Below are positions 13,001 through 28,000 of a stretch of DNA of 64,000 nt, piece by piece; the first letter of the stretch is position 1, and each line of letters starts with the position of its first letter. A program made the translations under genes and the position numbers. Where the stretch lies: positions 1,423,621 to 1,487,620 of the forward strand of contig JACDOX010000007.1 in NCBI GenBank assembly GCA_014549065.1. Reading direction: 5' to 3'. The stretch comes from Cardinalis cardinalis (taxonomy: Eukaryota > Chordata > Aves > Passeriformes > Cardinalidae). A model generated the notes under the pieces. That model was not told the origin of the DNA, made no database searches, and saw only the letters and a list, made by a program, of their open reading frames with translations.

Positions 13001-16000
13001 TCCATAAGCTAAGAAAGTTTTGTCCAGCTGAAAGATAGGAACTTCAGTTATTTCAAACTGACTGATACAAAAAATCCTTCAACCCTCCCTGAAAAACTAG
13101 CTGTTTGAGAAAACTGCAAAAATCCTTTCATTCATAATCTGTTATNATATCCAAATGAATTGCCTAACAATGAATTTTGATTTTCTTTTGAAAACTATTT
13201 ATTTGGTTTTCCTTTTATTATGTATTACTGTAATTGTCTCTCTGCCAANATATGTATTCTGTAATTCTAAAAATTAATTTTTTATAAAAATGCTCTTCTA
13301 AAATACAACATTGAGTTCTTGGTCAGTAACCCAAANTGCCATGAAAATACAGTCTTCTGGAAGCCATGATATTCTCAGAGAACAACAGTTTGCACACCCT
13401 TCAGATACTTACCATTACCTAATATCTTTGGTTTATTAGCTGGACTAAAACATATGTTATGTAGAATAAGAAGTGCTAGATGTTGGCTGCTTTTGTGCTT
13501 GTATTTACACATTTCAATGATCTGGTCTAAAAAGCCATTTATCTTCATAACCATCTGTTGTCCATCTTCTCCAAAAGATATGTTCAGTAGCAGCTTTAGC
13601 CAGAGAGTAGACACATTACCAGAATTTTTATTACTTCCTTTTGGCAATGAAAGAGATAAAAAGTTCTGCAGGAAGTTACTCTGTTAGAAGGAAGAAAAAG
13701 GGTTTCAGAATTTATAGTATTCCATGGCTTGTTTGCTGTTGTCTGACCTTCCAATCCACATACTTGACCTAGCGTTATTAAACTTATATATTAAAGGCAA
13801 TCCACTATTAGTCAACAATTTTTGAAAAAAATTACATATTAAAAAGAACCTGCTGCATGGTTTAAAAGTTAATATGGTAACATACTGTTTTTTCTATAAT
13901 AATTTTTGCAGTGTAGACACATAAAAGTTGATCCAACACAATATATTTCTTTAAAGAGTAATTCCCATCACTACACAAGCTTTTTGCTTTGCAATCATTG
14001 TTTCTACCCAAAAATAAGCTAGTGACATTTTAAGTGAATCAATGCACTATTGATAACGTATTCTTGATTCTTTACTTATTACTGCATGCTATTGACAAAT
14101 GTTAAAGGTATCATAGAATGTCTTGAGTTGAAAGTGACTTGTAAGAACCTACAGTACCACTACATTCACTGCCAGCCAGAGGAATGTCCTCTATTTTTGT
14201 AAGCTTTTAAGAAAAAGAACTGTGCATTGATATGACATAAACTATCTCAGCTTTGCCACCACTTTAAGGAGATTGTGAGAAGATGAAAATCAATNCCCCT
14301 GTTGCAAGAGGGAGGCATTCTGACATAATTCCTCTAATGAAAAAGTCCTTTACTAAATATTCCCAGCCTCACTGAATTTCAACAATATACACAAGCATCT
14401 GTTTGAAAGCAAGCAACCCAGCATACAAACTCATTGTGGTTTTCTTCATGTGAATATAATATTGGTAATTTAATTTTCACAGAGGGAATTGGTTATTCAG
14501 CATTGCTTACACTTATGAAAGCAGAGCCCAAGAGAGAGAAGGAANTACTATCACACTAGAGTGAAACTCTGAAGAGTCTAAAAGCAAAAACAATTCACAG
14601 AATACAACAGCTACTACAGAAGAGATCTCAAACTCTCTGTTTCTATCAAAAAGTTTGAGTATTAGTCACTTTGCAATGGTATGACCANGCTTTACATAAT
14701 TAGCATCCCAAAAAGATCTATTTCTCCCTGGATTTCTAACAGTAACTAGGTCCAAGAACAGAACATTGTTAANGGAAATCAAAAGAAATTTTTGCAATTA
14801 ATCAATTACTATAAAAGATGCTAAAAATAAACACACTTTTTATAATTTTTACTGAGTTAGCTCATCTTATCATGTCACTACTACAGTTGACTTTCTAGAT
14901 GGTCTGNATTCTTTTCTCAAGGTTTGAATTTATTTAAATGATCAAAGTTTAAGGGAAACAGATTTTTCAAAGCACATTTCATAAAACAGAGTAAGGATCA
15001 TTCTATATGCAAAATTAAAAAAAGGAAAAGACATTACATACATTTAGGTAACAGAAATAGATTTTTATCCAACATCCAATCATNGCTTTTTTCCTAAAAC
15101 TTTTGCAAAGGTTATGTTTCCCACAGCATACCTAATGATTTACACAATNTTTAATTTCTTGTTCATTCACATGCAGTTTGCTCTACAGCATACTCACTTG
15201 CATGATCCACTAGTGATTGCTATGAATATATATGGGTATTAAAAATGTTACAAGCCACTGAAACAGAGAGGCTACAAAAACCTCTAGTAAAAATTGTCCA
15301 GACTATGAATATAACTGAATTACACTCTGCTCTTAGGGAACAGTAACACAACTGAGAAGACACAATGGATTTGATTCCCACAGAAGCATGTCTATATGAT
15401 CATAGGACACTCCATATTAAAATATGAGGGTTTATTAAAAAGGAAATAGTATCCATTGCTAAAATACAGGTTACCATTTACTTACCTTCTGAATAATGCC
15501 TTTACAGTCATGAGACAGAGCAAGGTTAGATATCAGACAAAAGACCACCTGCTGAACTGGGCTGTTATCATTTGACACATGGGAAGCCAATTTCAAGACG
15601 TAATGCATTAATGAATTGCCAGCTGCACTTCGTGCAGAGGGAAGTGATGATTGTCCACCACTGGCCCAACAAAGTGAAGCACAACCTTAAAGCAATGAGA
15701 CATTTATCATATTAGAAATGCAGATATGTATTTAAAAGAAAAATCTATAGAAAGAACAGTGCAACTGCTCAAACATTGAGATGGAACTTTTCAAAGGATT
15801 TGTTAGGTATCTTTTTTTTGAACCCCAATGAAGTCAATCAGACATGCTATGAATAGAATTCTGGCTGAATGTAGCACTTTACTGGAATAGGCATCTACTG
15901 TTCTATTGTTCTAGAATCTAAGAGGTGATTCTGCTGTTAAATAGAAGCCATTGCTCCATCTCAGAAAGTCTCCTTAAAAACCAGAACATATATCTAATTA

Positions 16001-19000
16001 TACAATTTGGAGGTTGAATCTGAAGGGATCCTCTGAAACTAGTTCAGAAAAAGAGGTCTCTGTATAATTTGAAAGGATTAATATAAGTTTCTTAGAATAT
16101 TTTTCTGAGAAATATAAGCGCTGTCTGCAGCTGTCATTACATTGTATAACAGAAGAATGCACAATCCCATGCTAGAGAGCTACAAGTTTGAATTAATACA
16201 GCANCAGGGAACAGCCATGTTACTGACTTAGTACAGATAAATGCCTTCTGCACAAATATAGATATATGTCCTTTTCTTTAGTGACACTGGCCATCAGCAA
16301 CAACAGGTAATTTCTTACATGGCAAAAGTAAACAAAAATGAGACAANGTTTAACTGTGACAAATATTTACATTTCTCTGACTACACTGAGGAGGAGTGGG
16401 TAACCAGTTCAGAGTAGGTAAAATTGGGACACCTCATAAGCCAGCTATTCCGAACAGAAAGAAAAAACACGATTGATCAGAGCACTTGCTCTTATCAGCA
16501 AGGAAAATAAAAATTCAGCCTAGAGTCACGTCAGCTTGATTTCTTGCACATGGACAGGACACTACATTTTTTTTTTTACTCTGTAGCTGACTAATACACT
16601 TCTTCAGCCCATATTAAAAAAAAATTCTTTATGAAAAAAGTAATTGCAAGCTCATTTAAGGTCTGGAGACATTAACTTAAAAAAAGAGTCATATTTTAAC
16701 CATTAGCTATTTATTTTAACGGTTATGGTATCCTGACAGGGAGAAAGGAACAGACATTTTTGTGTCTCTTCAAGCTACTTGCAAATCATTATTTATGATT
16801 TGCTAAATCTAAATAGGATATGGAAAGAAAAAAATCCATGCTAGAAGAAAGTTCAGGCTNCCAGCAGTGGGGATAATTATCAATGGAAATAAAAGGTTTG
16901 ATCAAATAAAAAGGAGATTTCTTATAAAAAATATACAAACGCAAGCTACTGAGTCCAAGGCATAAATAAACTGAAGAAACTTAATACAAAATTGAATTTG
17001 ACTGACTACTTCAAAACCAAAATTGTTCTCAATAAGGACTGATGTACAACCCATACAAAGTACTGATACACTCTTCTCTATTAAAGAATTCCTAGAATAG
17101 TACTTCTATAACATACTACTCAGTTTGGCAGGACATTCAGCAAAACCTTCAAACATAATGGTTTGAATTAAATCCTTAAATTCTTGANTTTAATCCTTTA
17201 GTACAATTACACTCTTGCTAAACCAAACAGCTTGAACCAGATCTGAACAAAAGTCTGGAGTGTATTATAATCAAAACTCTTCATGGACTTTGATGGACCA
17301 GTGCTTTTACACTTTGCTCTCACAGTAGCAATAAACATTCTTTTCCCTTTATTATGCTTTTCTGTCTTAATTATTCTGGTAAAATATTTTGATGTATTCC
17401 ACCACAGAGTGACTTTCATACCTGCAGGATAGTTTGCAGTGTAGACACAAAGCAAATGCAGAGCTATTTCCATTAAGGAATCATCTGNTAAAAACCACGG
17501 CCACAGAGAATGCAGAACAGGAACAAGATGAGCTTTGAGTGCTGCCATCTACAACAACATCAGGAAGAATTTCAAATGCAATCAGTCCTTTGAAAATGAA
17601 ATGTAGAATGAGAAAATCATATTTTTATCTTATGTTTTATCTTATGGTTTAAAAGACTGTATGGACAACTGACACCATCATTTCAACCACCAATGAATTT
17701 AACTCTACACCAGTCAAAACCAGCACATATCTTAATTACTGAAAGATTTGCAAACAAAAGTAAAGATTTATTAATTCCAAGTGTTCTTTTTCAAGAGCTC
17801 TCTAAAGTTGAATAAAACTCCTTCTAAAGTAATTATTGGAACTCAAAAAGCATGGAAATACAAGAGTGCAGTTGTATACAGAGCAAATGATAGAAATCTT
17901 CAGTGATCAACCTCNTTGAATCCTCCAAGTAATTCTTTCTGCAGATCCTGATCAAAAGAAGAAAAACTTTCCACAATAATCTTAGCTGAGATTATGGCAC
18001 AACCAAGTTATGGGGACTTCAGNAATAATCAGATGCCTTATTCAGCCCCAAGTGTTCTGCATACAAAAAAGATNTTAATACAAACCCTGGAAAGGGGGTA
18101 CTCCTGGAAAGTCAGGAGATCTTGTAGTTACACCACTGCATTTGCTAAAAGTAGCCCAAGTTGTAAGAAATAGCATAAGTAACACAATACCAAGAAAAAT
18201 TAAACTGTGAAAGTGGAAATAAATCTGTGATGGTATCAGCAATAAGAAAGAGGAAAAGCAGTGATCAGAAAGAATGAACACAGGAAAAAGTGAAAACAAG
18301 TAATGTAGTATTTTCCCCATGGAAAAAAAAAAAAGGCAGAATGGAAGTTGAAAAGAACTTGAAAAGAACAGAGAAAAAAACAAGAATAAAATGAAAAGAC
18401 TTTCAAGATTTTGAGCAAGAAAAAATATCTTATAATAAATGGATAAGGAAACAAAATTGTGTTCTGGAGGATTAGTACAATTTCACTCAGATAAAGAAAA
18501 ANAANNNNNNTTTTTTTAGATTTTGAGTTTTATTTGGTTTTGCTTGTTTTGTGGGGCTGGTTTGGGGATTTTCTTGTCTTTCAGAAACGCAAAAAAAACT
18601 AAAGAGAGGAAATAACTTTCTAAGATCTGAAATGTATCTCTATGTGCCTTTCTAGTGGCCCCACACTTTTCTCCACAATCATTGTTCATGTTGTATGCTT
18701 TGAAAATTAGAATTATTGACTTACACAAAGCAGAAGTGGATATAAAAGATAACAGACATCTGAAACCATTGGGAGATGATGCTTCCATATGAACACTAAG
18801 TTCCTAATAGATGTGTGAAGTATTCTTAGAAAGTGGGAAGAATAATGAAACATGAAGTATTTCTTGCCATTAATATCAAACTTAAATTTAGCCAGCTTGA
18901 AAATAAATTCAAAGCAGAAAAAAAAATATCTTCATTCAGTAACTAAATGTGCTCATATTACTTCAGTATAAAAAATACTTACTTTGCATTCTTCATTTTG

Positions 19001-22000
19001 AAAGAGGCAGTTTCTAAGGAGCTGCATTGAACACCTTAACTCCTTGATAAGGTTATCCTCCTATCCAGGGAAGAATAATTGAAGATCATCAATGTAAGAC
19101 AGAATGAATTTTAGAGGAAAGATATTTCAAAAGAAGAAGTGCAAATCCAAGATATCAGTATTCGGGTCACATCTGCTCAGCAGTTTTCTTCTGATTTCAC
19201 ATAGAATTCATCTCAGCTAGCTTCAAGCACATTTACTAAAGACATTTATAACCAGTAACCTATTATCCCTTATCTCTCTTTATAACCCACAGAAACTATT
19301 TCTAGGGGCACCAATGTGACCAAATGCAGAAATCTGTAAGGTTGAGCTCCATTTCTCTCACAACTAATAAAGAATGCGTGGAACCTTCCTGAGTATTTGT
19401 TCCATCCTAAAGCACATGTCTAAAACAAGTCAAATGAATCATTGCCTAGAATTTATTTTTCTTCCTTGGATGAAAACAAGGTTAAATTAGCTCTGTCCTT
19501 CAGACCCTGAGATGAGCTCAGCTGGAGCATTGCGCTAATAGTGTTAAGGTTGTGGGCTTGACCACTATATGGACTATTCATTTAAGAACTGGATTCGAAG
19601 ATCCTTGGGAGACCCTTCCAACTCAGACTCTTCTGTGATCTCTACAGTAGGTCAGGCCAATTCATCCTTATATTCCCAAGATCTTAATTTCCTATCCTTA
19701 ACTATAAATATAGAAGTTATAAATAACTTCCAACCTGATAAGAATATTACAAAAATAAACACAGACCTTTGGACAGTGAGGTGCCATCCTGAGATTNAAG
19801 TTATAAGTGAACAAAGAATCTATCTTCTTGACAGAGCTGTGACACTACAGGGCAGTGATGGCTGCCTAACTCCTTTAAGGGTGACACACTAAACCACTTC
19901 TGAAAGATTACCAAATTTCAACAAGCTTATTCACTACAGGATACTATTCCTGTCTTATCAAGCATAAAGGAACAAAAATGTAAAATAGGATTCATACTTA
20001 ATCCCAGACAAGGTGAAGAAACAATGCATGCTTATAAATCATAATGTGCTTATACATCATAAATCATGTATTTGATGCCATTTCAAGATTAAGTACTCTG
20101 CAGTACAGCCCACTGCAAAAAGGTTAATGAAAGCCAGGTGTAGTAGATCAGGAAGAAACATACAAGTCATTATTACAAATACATATTATAACTAGTTTGT
20201 CTCACCTCTAGTCAAATAAAATGCTAACACTAAGACAAGACTCTTAAGAATTCTTTCAAGGAATTCTCTATGTATTAATTTAGTTAATAAGTAAAATAGC
20301 ATTGAAATGCCACAAGCTACAACTCAAATTTAGTGTACAAACTTCTAGGAGGTTGAAAAAATTATGGGTTGCATTGATAGCACTGTTTAGATTTATTTAT
20401 TTTAAGATATCTTGCTTTTTACTACAATAATATTTTGACATGATTTTTTGAAAGCTTGACTACTTCTAAATACTTTTCATGCTCTTTATTAGCATCACAC
20501 TAATTATTGTGAAAGAAAAGGAATATCAAGTAAAACACCTCAGTTGACCTGAGAATGAAGCTAGGTAAAACATGCTTTTCCGAATAAGAAAAAGTTAGAG
20601 AAAGGAAAAAAGAAAAGAAGCTGTCATAACNTTCCTCTGAGGATTGTGCCCTGAAGTGGGCAAAGGGGCAGTTTTGCGAATGATCAGCCAAATCTACCAT
20701 GAGAGCAACGTCTCAGTGTCCCTCACATGAAACTGTCATCATGTACCACATATGATGAACAGCACACTTATATATGATGTAGCAACCTACAGTCCCAGCT
20801 AAGCAGGAAATCTGTCACAAAGTCTTTTGCAAATCTTTCAAAGAATTTTCAATTAAACATAAACTGTTTTTCTGAACTTTCTCAGAGGCTCCTTTCCTCC
20901 AATTTCATTCAAGTTTTAAATTTCTCCTCAACTCAAAAACTACAAAGAACCAGCTGACTTCAACCTTATAGGACATATCTAGGGCAGGACACCTTTCAGC
21001 CTCCAACACTTGAAAAAGAAAAATGAATGTGTTTAGGAGATCTCAAGAAAAAAATACAATAGCCTTCAAATCTCAGGGTCAAACTCAAAATTTTTTAAGA
21101 GTTCATTGTCATAAAACACAATTCTATACTCTCACAAACCAAGGCTAATGTCTGTATCAAAACCTCAGAGAAAAATACTACTTAGCNGAAGCAATGCAGA
21201 AATACCCTACAGGAAGGTGTGTTCTGCAATTTCTGATTTATGTGGGAGTGGACAAGATATCAAACTTGACAGCAGAGGTTACTGCCTGTATTTTATTAAT
21301 TCTCTTAGATGAAAGTAGCAAAAGAACAAGCAAATTGCAACAAAAATCTTATGAAATTGTTGCATGATGGCAAGACATAATTTATCTCTATATGTGGTTA
21401 AGAAGACTTGGGTGACATGAGAGCCTGGAAGAACTGGAAGGTAGGTTGAAAAAAAAAAGGCTAAATAAATTAACTGTGAATGGAGAGAAACTACTGGGAA
21501 TGCAGGCAATGGAAGGACCACAAGTATGAAGTTAAAAAGACCCAAAACTGACAAGAAGTTAAAAAAACAGGGACAACTGAGTCTGATGACAAGAAACTGA
21601 GATGTCCAGACCAAGTGTGAAGGAGAAGAGAAAAAAAAAAACCTGAAAGCCAGATAATAGGAAAGTAAAAAAGCTATTATTTACATGCACAAGCAGAATG
21701 GAACTAATTTTGGGATGGGAGGGAGATTGACTGATGCAAGAACAGACAAAACCAAAATAGCTAGCACTGGTTGAAAGACACTGGAAAAAAACAACTTAAG
21801 AAAACAAAAAAATATTATTGTGGAAACAAGATGGAAAAAATTAGCTGGATTAGATAGGGCCATAAAGGCAAGACTGAAAGTCCAACTAAGACTGAAAACA
21901 ATACTCTGATATTGCTATAAGATAAATATAATAAATTACAAACATGACAGATTACAAAAGGATGAGATGTGTATGTGAGTGGATGTCTGAAAGTGAATTT

Positions 22001-25000
22001 TGAACTCTCAGCCTGCTATTTGCTGCTTTCAGCCAGGATGGACTAGTTGTTAATTCTGATAACCTGGATTTAAAGTGGGAAATCTTGAATCTTCCAACTA
22101 ATGAAAAGACATGAGCCATAAACCAATAATTCAGAGGCTGATCATGTTGTACTTTGCATGTAGACTACTGAGTTTAGGCAAACAGAAGCTTAGAGTTCTG
22201 GAAAGAAAAGTTAGTGGAAAAAAGAAGGATTCCTGAAAAGAGAATGTCCCTCAGAGAAAGAAATGGGCCCAAAAAGAAGAATGTGAAGATCCTAGTTGGA
22301 GGAACAATCTGGCAAATGGGAGAAGATCTTGAGGACCAGAGAGAGGCATGGAAAAAAACTACCAGGGCGTGCCCAGGGGCTTTGTCCAGTGAACAACCAA
22401 GACTGAGCAGCTGCAAAGGATGAACCAAGGTGATTTTCTGACATTCCTGAAGTAGCAGTCATCTCTATGTTGGAAAAGGTAGTTGAGACCTAGTGAGACC
22501 TCTGGGTGGAAGAGTGTATGAGATAATTAAGTTGGTAAAAGTTCTAAAATCATTGAATTTTATAGAAGCTCCAGTATCTGGATCCACTACAAGCTGTCAT
22601 TTACTTTGTTTCATCCAGGACTCAGACAAGCGCTATCTGCCTCAAGAAAACAAACAAAAGAAAGCTGGGAAGTGCCTTATCCTATCAGTGTTCTGGTTTT
22701 TATACCTACCTTTTTTCTCTGTGTTTTCCCAGGCTTTAGGGAATCCAAATTCAGCTGTGCGTGGATGTGCTTCATGTTTTCTATACAGCTGTCTATCAGG
22801 TCAGCTGGAAGACAAAAANCAGTAACATTTACAACTACATTCACAATCAAAAATGTTATATTAAAAACCAAAGTATCTTTCTGGCAATGATCTTCTTCTT
22901 CTCTACTTGATATCAGGAAGTAGCAAACACTTTCTGAGATTAAGNGCATCTAGCTGAATGCTCTCAAGAAGCAAGAATACATTTGAGTCCTCTTGCAACA
23001 AAGTCCCATGAGAAGAATGCCCAAAGAAAGGACTGGTAAGACTGAGAGAGGAAGATGATTTGGGTGGAGCGGATAATAACACATAACTCTTCAGGATATC
23101 TTCAATGATGCTGCTTAGAAGCATGAAACTTCAAGAGATTAAGGCATCCATTTATTTTACCTAACCTTTCCCTAACAACAGCNGATTTGCTCCATCCTTT
23201 GTGAGACAAAGCAAAGCAACCATTCAGGAGACTTCAAGGGCAAAATGTCGAGTTAGGCTCTTTTCTTTGAGTCTAGAGTCTTTAAGACACTATAAGATGA
23301 CNGAGTGACTATGTAAGTGGAGAAGGTAAGAGCTACAGGTATCATCTGTNTGGACTTCTGTAAGGATTTTGACATGGTCCTTTACAATACTCTTCCAAAT
23401 TGGAGAGTTATGGAATTGACAGGTGGACTGGATAGGGATGAGGAATTGGTTAGATGGTCACACCTAGAGGGTAGCAGTCAACAGATCAATGTCCAGATGA
23501 AGAGTGGTGACAAGTGGTGTCCCTCAGGGATCCATATTGGGACCAATAGTGTTTCATGACCTCATCAATAACATAGTGGGATTGAGTGCATGTGCAGCAA
23601 ATTTGTAGGTGACACCAAACTGAGCAGTGCAATTAACACATCTGAGGTCTTGGATGCCACCCAGAGGGACCTGNCAAGCTCAAAGTCCAGATGGACCTCA
23701 TGGCATTCAACAAGATCATGTACAAGGTGCTGCACTTGGGTTGGGACAATCCCAACTATCAATACAGACTGGGAGATAAAAGGATTNNGAACAGCCCTGC
23801 CAAGATGTAATTAGGGCTGGGTGAATGAAAGGTTGGACATGGCCAGGCAATGTGAGCTCACAGTCTAGAAGGCCAAGTGCATCATGGACTGCATCCAAAG
23901 CAGAAAGGCCAGCAGGGCAAGGGAGGAGGTTCTGCCCCTCTGCTCTGCTCTGGTGAGACACCACCCAGAACACTGCATCCAGCTCTGGGGTCCTCAGCAC
24001 AGAAAAGACCTGTTGGAGCGAGTCCGATCACTATAATCCTCAGAGGGATCTAATACATCTATGAGGACAGGCTGAGAGAGTTGGGATTGTTCAGCCTGGA
24101 GAGGAGAATGCTGATGAAAGACCTGGTTGCAGCCTTCCACTTAAAAGGAAAAGCTTAAAGATGGGGACAAACATTTTAGCAGGGCCTGTTTTATGGGGAA
24201 ATGGTTTTAAACTAAAAGAGGACAAACTTAGACTAAATATGAGCAAGAAATTTTTTACAATGAGGATGGTGAAACACTGAAACAGTGTTTCACCAGAGAC
24301 ATGGTGGATGTCCTACCCTTGGAAACGCTTGGATAGGGCTCTGCATAATGTGATAAAGTTGAAGCTGTCCCTGATTATTGTAGGGGTGTTGACCTAGGTG
24401 GCCTCTAAAGGCCCTTTCCAATGCATTCTGTGATTCCATGAAAATGGAATAATTCAAGTTGGAAGAGATGGCCTCCAGAGATCATATACCCAACCTTCTC
24501 CTCAAAAGCAGAGCAACTCTAAGCAGGATGTTTGCCTGCAGCTTTACCCTGCTGGGTCTTGAAAATGTCCAAGGACAGAGACAGCANACTATGTCTAGCA
24601 GTACTTTACCGCCTTCAAAGGGCAAATGCTCATTTACAGGCAGTTTGACTGACTCTCATGTTTTAATTTATACCCATTCTTTCCATCCTCCTATACCATG
24701 CATTGCTGTAAGAAACTCATTTCCAACTTCTTCAAAATCTCATAGGTCCTCCCAAAGCTTTCTTTTCTCCAGGTAGAACATAAGTCAACTCCATCAGCTT
24801 CTTCTCTAATGACAAGTGAATACAACCACCCTGACGGCCCTCTGGGGAACTTGTTCCAGTTTGTTGATATTTGTTGTACTGGGCCAAAACTGGATGCACT
24901 ATTCTAGATTTAGTCTAACAATTGGTAAGTAAAGAAACTTTTCCCCTTGATCTAATGGCTGTGTTCCTGTTAATAGAGCCCAGGATGCTGTTAGTCTTCT

Positions 25001-28000
25001 CACATTCAGTTTGCTGCCTACTAGGCCCTTTTTTCAGCTCTCCAGTCAGCCTCTACTGCTGTGAGGGCTTGTACCTTTTGAGGTGCAGGACCTTGCATTT
25101 TTAACTTAAAGCAGTCTGTAAGAGTTGAACAGGTGATGCTAGAGCTACAGGTATCTTTAGAACACTGCTTTGAGGTCCAGAAGTTGTCTTCCTCTTTTCT
25201 AAGGTCTGTNTTGCAAAACAGCAAGGATGACTTGACAGCTGTTCTAGCACAGAATGATGCACCTCCTGCAGTGGAAGTGCCCCCACAGGACGCTGGAACT
25301 TTGATGATCTAGTAAGTCCTCAACAGAAGAGGAAGCCTGAAGTAAGGGCTGAGTACAGAACCAATGCACTGGGGAAGAGCAGAATGGGTTAGACCGGATG
25401 TTGAGTTTTCTATCACTATAGGGATCAGACACTGAAGAGATCTGTCTAAGCTATCAATGTCAGTGTAGTGGAGGTTTTAAGAGTGGAAAAAACAGAGATA
25501 AAAGTTACAGGAAAGCACCCAAGACAAAGTGCACTTGGACAGATCAAAAAGTGCAAAACACATGATGCATGAGAAATGCAATTCACTCATCTCCCATGTT
25601 CAAGAGGGAACAAGAAGCCTGTGATTAGAAGCTGGTTTACTACTGTGAAGGGAAGAAAATCCTACTTAAACTGTAAAATGGGACCAAAGAACCAGGGAAG
25701 AACAAAGCTGAGAAAAANAAGTCTCCTCTTGTCCAGGTACAGCCAGAACTAAAAACACAGGGTATACTTTCACCTACACAAGGATTGGAAAATACTGCCA
25801 GTGAAAAATCTCCAGTTTCTAATGGATGAANATACCATTAGTAGCAAAAAGCTAACAGGTCTCTTCCTTACTCCAACACAGACCTGTAACTTCACCACAG
25901 GGTTTTAAACTGGCTATAACATAATATTTCATCTGGAGCTGAAAACTTTAATTATTAATAAGATTTCTTAGTGAAAANCTGAAAAAAACCCTGCCAATGA
26001 AACCCAGGTCTTCTGCTTTGAAAAAAAAAATTATAATCTATAGGTAATATATAAAACACCTGCAAGCATTTGATTCACATAGAATTTAATATACATTTTG
26101 AAATGCTCACCTTCCAAAGCATATTTCTGAGCATTTTTACTGACAGCTAACAGAGACAACAGTGCATTTGTAGCAACTTCTTTCAGCACATCCTTTGAAG
26201 ATTTTCTTTCACAGACCTACAAAAATGCAATTTCATTACTGAAATGAAGAAGTGACCATATTAAAAGTAGTATTCACAGCTATAAATAGATTGTCAGAAC
26301 CTATATTTTTATTTGGATGATTTATCACTATATTTCTAAACAGAGTTCTCCCTCTCTATATTCATGTTTATAGTCAGTCTGCACTGAAGTGTTTTGGGGT
26401 TNCTTTTAACTAATTTTTTTAAAATGCAATCATTCTTCTTTTTCTCCTAAGCCCCCTCCTCTTATTCTTTTCTTAATATTCTACTTTTCCAAGGACTAGA
26501 TTCCAAGTCCTGGCATTCCAATATTTTCCTAATATTCAGGAATAGGCTTGGTATTGCAGATAACTCACTGATATGTCTTTAGTGCAATCTCATTTTCCTT
26601 CTACACAATGATGATGAAGAGATTAAATACAGTGAAATTCCTTAAAAAAAACTACTGAGAGTTATTTTAGATACTCTTACTAANCAGTGAAAAATGGTAG
26701 CTTGTCTTAGTTTTGTGAGGCCTTTGTGAGCATTACTACATTTCTAATAACCTAAGTATAATCTCTATTTTCAACGGAATATTTATTTGGAGTCCTATAA
26801 CAAGATAGTTGAAAGACAAGGAGCACTCTGTGCTTCATATATTATCCACTACAGAATTTTGTCAATCTAGCAATNTTCCCTAAAACACCATGCCAGTTCT
26901 GACATCCAAGATAATAGAAAACACCATCCATTGCAATCAGAAAACTACAGGAAAATAAGAACAGTTGCTCGATCATAGTAAAGAGAAAAACATCTATCCA
27001 AAAATACAACATCTTAAGAAAACCTTAATACTTTAGACAGAAATCTCATAACTACCTATCCATATCTCACAAATTTTAATTCTACATACAATATGTATTA
27101 ATGGACTAACATTTTTTTCAAATTTTCATATACCATAAAATATCAATGTATACTCTAAGATCATAATTTATTGAAGTGTTCACTGCAACTAGGGTGAGAA
27201 GGTCAAAGGATATAGAATAGTAATTTAATAACTTGAAAAACCTCATTGATAAGAACAACTGACACCAAATAAAAGCACCAAAGCATGGACTGGGTTTTGT
27301 GTTTACAACCAAAAAACCAGAAATTTACATTTAGACTACAACAGTTTTCATTAGATCTGGTGTGAAATCTCAAATCTAACAGCAACACAACAATGTTCAA
27401 ATAAATTAACTGTTTTACTGTTCTGATAGGAGATTGTTTCCTTTAAAATTAAAAAAATTTAGATGTTTGAGTACTTAAAAGCCTAAAGTTTAAACTAATT
27501 GACCCAAGCCAGGAAAGAAAAAATTGTTGAATTCCAGCAATCCTGCATAGCCTAAGATGTAGGTTTTGTGACTTATCCACTCAAAGGCTTTTGCCCTATT
27601 AAATTGCTAAATTTTTTTTTACCTTTTCTTAATATTCATTAATACTTTAGTAATACAAAACATGTTTCCCTATCAACCCCTTNGGTATTTTCCTGTAAGT
27701 ATCATGTGGCAGACTAGAACTGATCCAATAATTAAGGTGAATTGTTTTATAACTGTATATTTTTCAAAAGTTTTAATTTCATCTTACTATTTTCTAAATT
27801 TTATCTTGAACACTAGCAAAATTCTGTTCTTTCTTGAAGCATGCTCTTCTATGCNTTTTTTCTTACTCGGCCATCAAGAACTGCAGTTCATAATAAACAA
27901 AGAAAATTTATGTCAAGCANAGGGAGCACAAGTAATTAGAATTAATTAATGATTAACTACCAGCTGAATGGAAAAAACTCTAGAAATTTATAATGCCTTG

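Larger units (their letters stand above)
13681..17421 (-). other. RTTN: RTTN introns 29 and 28 around exon W29
   Basis: 1,805 and 1,736 bases of AT-rich intron on the two sides of W29. Apart from the CR1 remnant at 14111-14195 I see nothing I can name. Confidence 0.6.

Noticed and set aside
17546..17548. ATG as the start of a separate small gene
   Set aside because: It directly follows a splice acceptor, and the frame continues rotatin exon W28; it is an internal Met.
18075..18788. Cluster of Phe/Leu-rich minus-strand frames that look like membrane proteins
   Set aside because: They come from A/G-rich plus-strand intron and a homopolymer-rich stretch; hydrophobicity is a composition effect.
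19511..19585. A functional tRNA-Ile gene
   Set aside because: The acceptor stem does not pair, bases are missing between the A box and the anticodon arm, the B box is altered, and a CR1-like tail follows, so it is a SINE head.
22493..22949. Overlapping plus- and minus-strand frames around 22.7 kb
   Set aside because: They overlap the real exon W26 (22710-22804); only the part between its splice sites fits rotatin.
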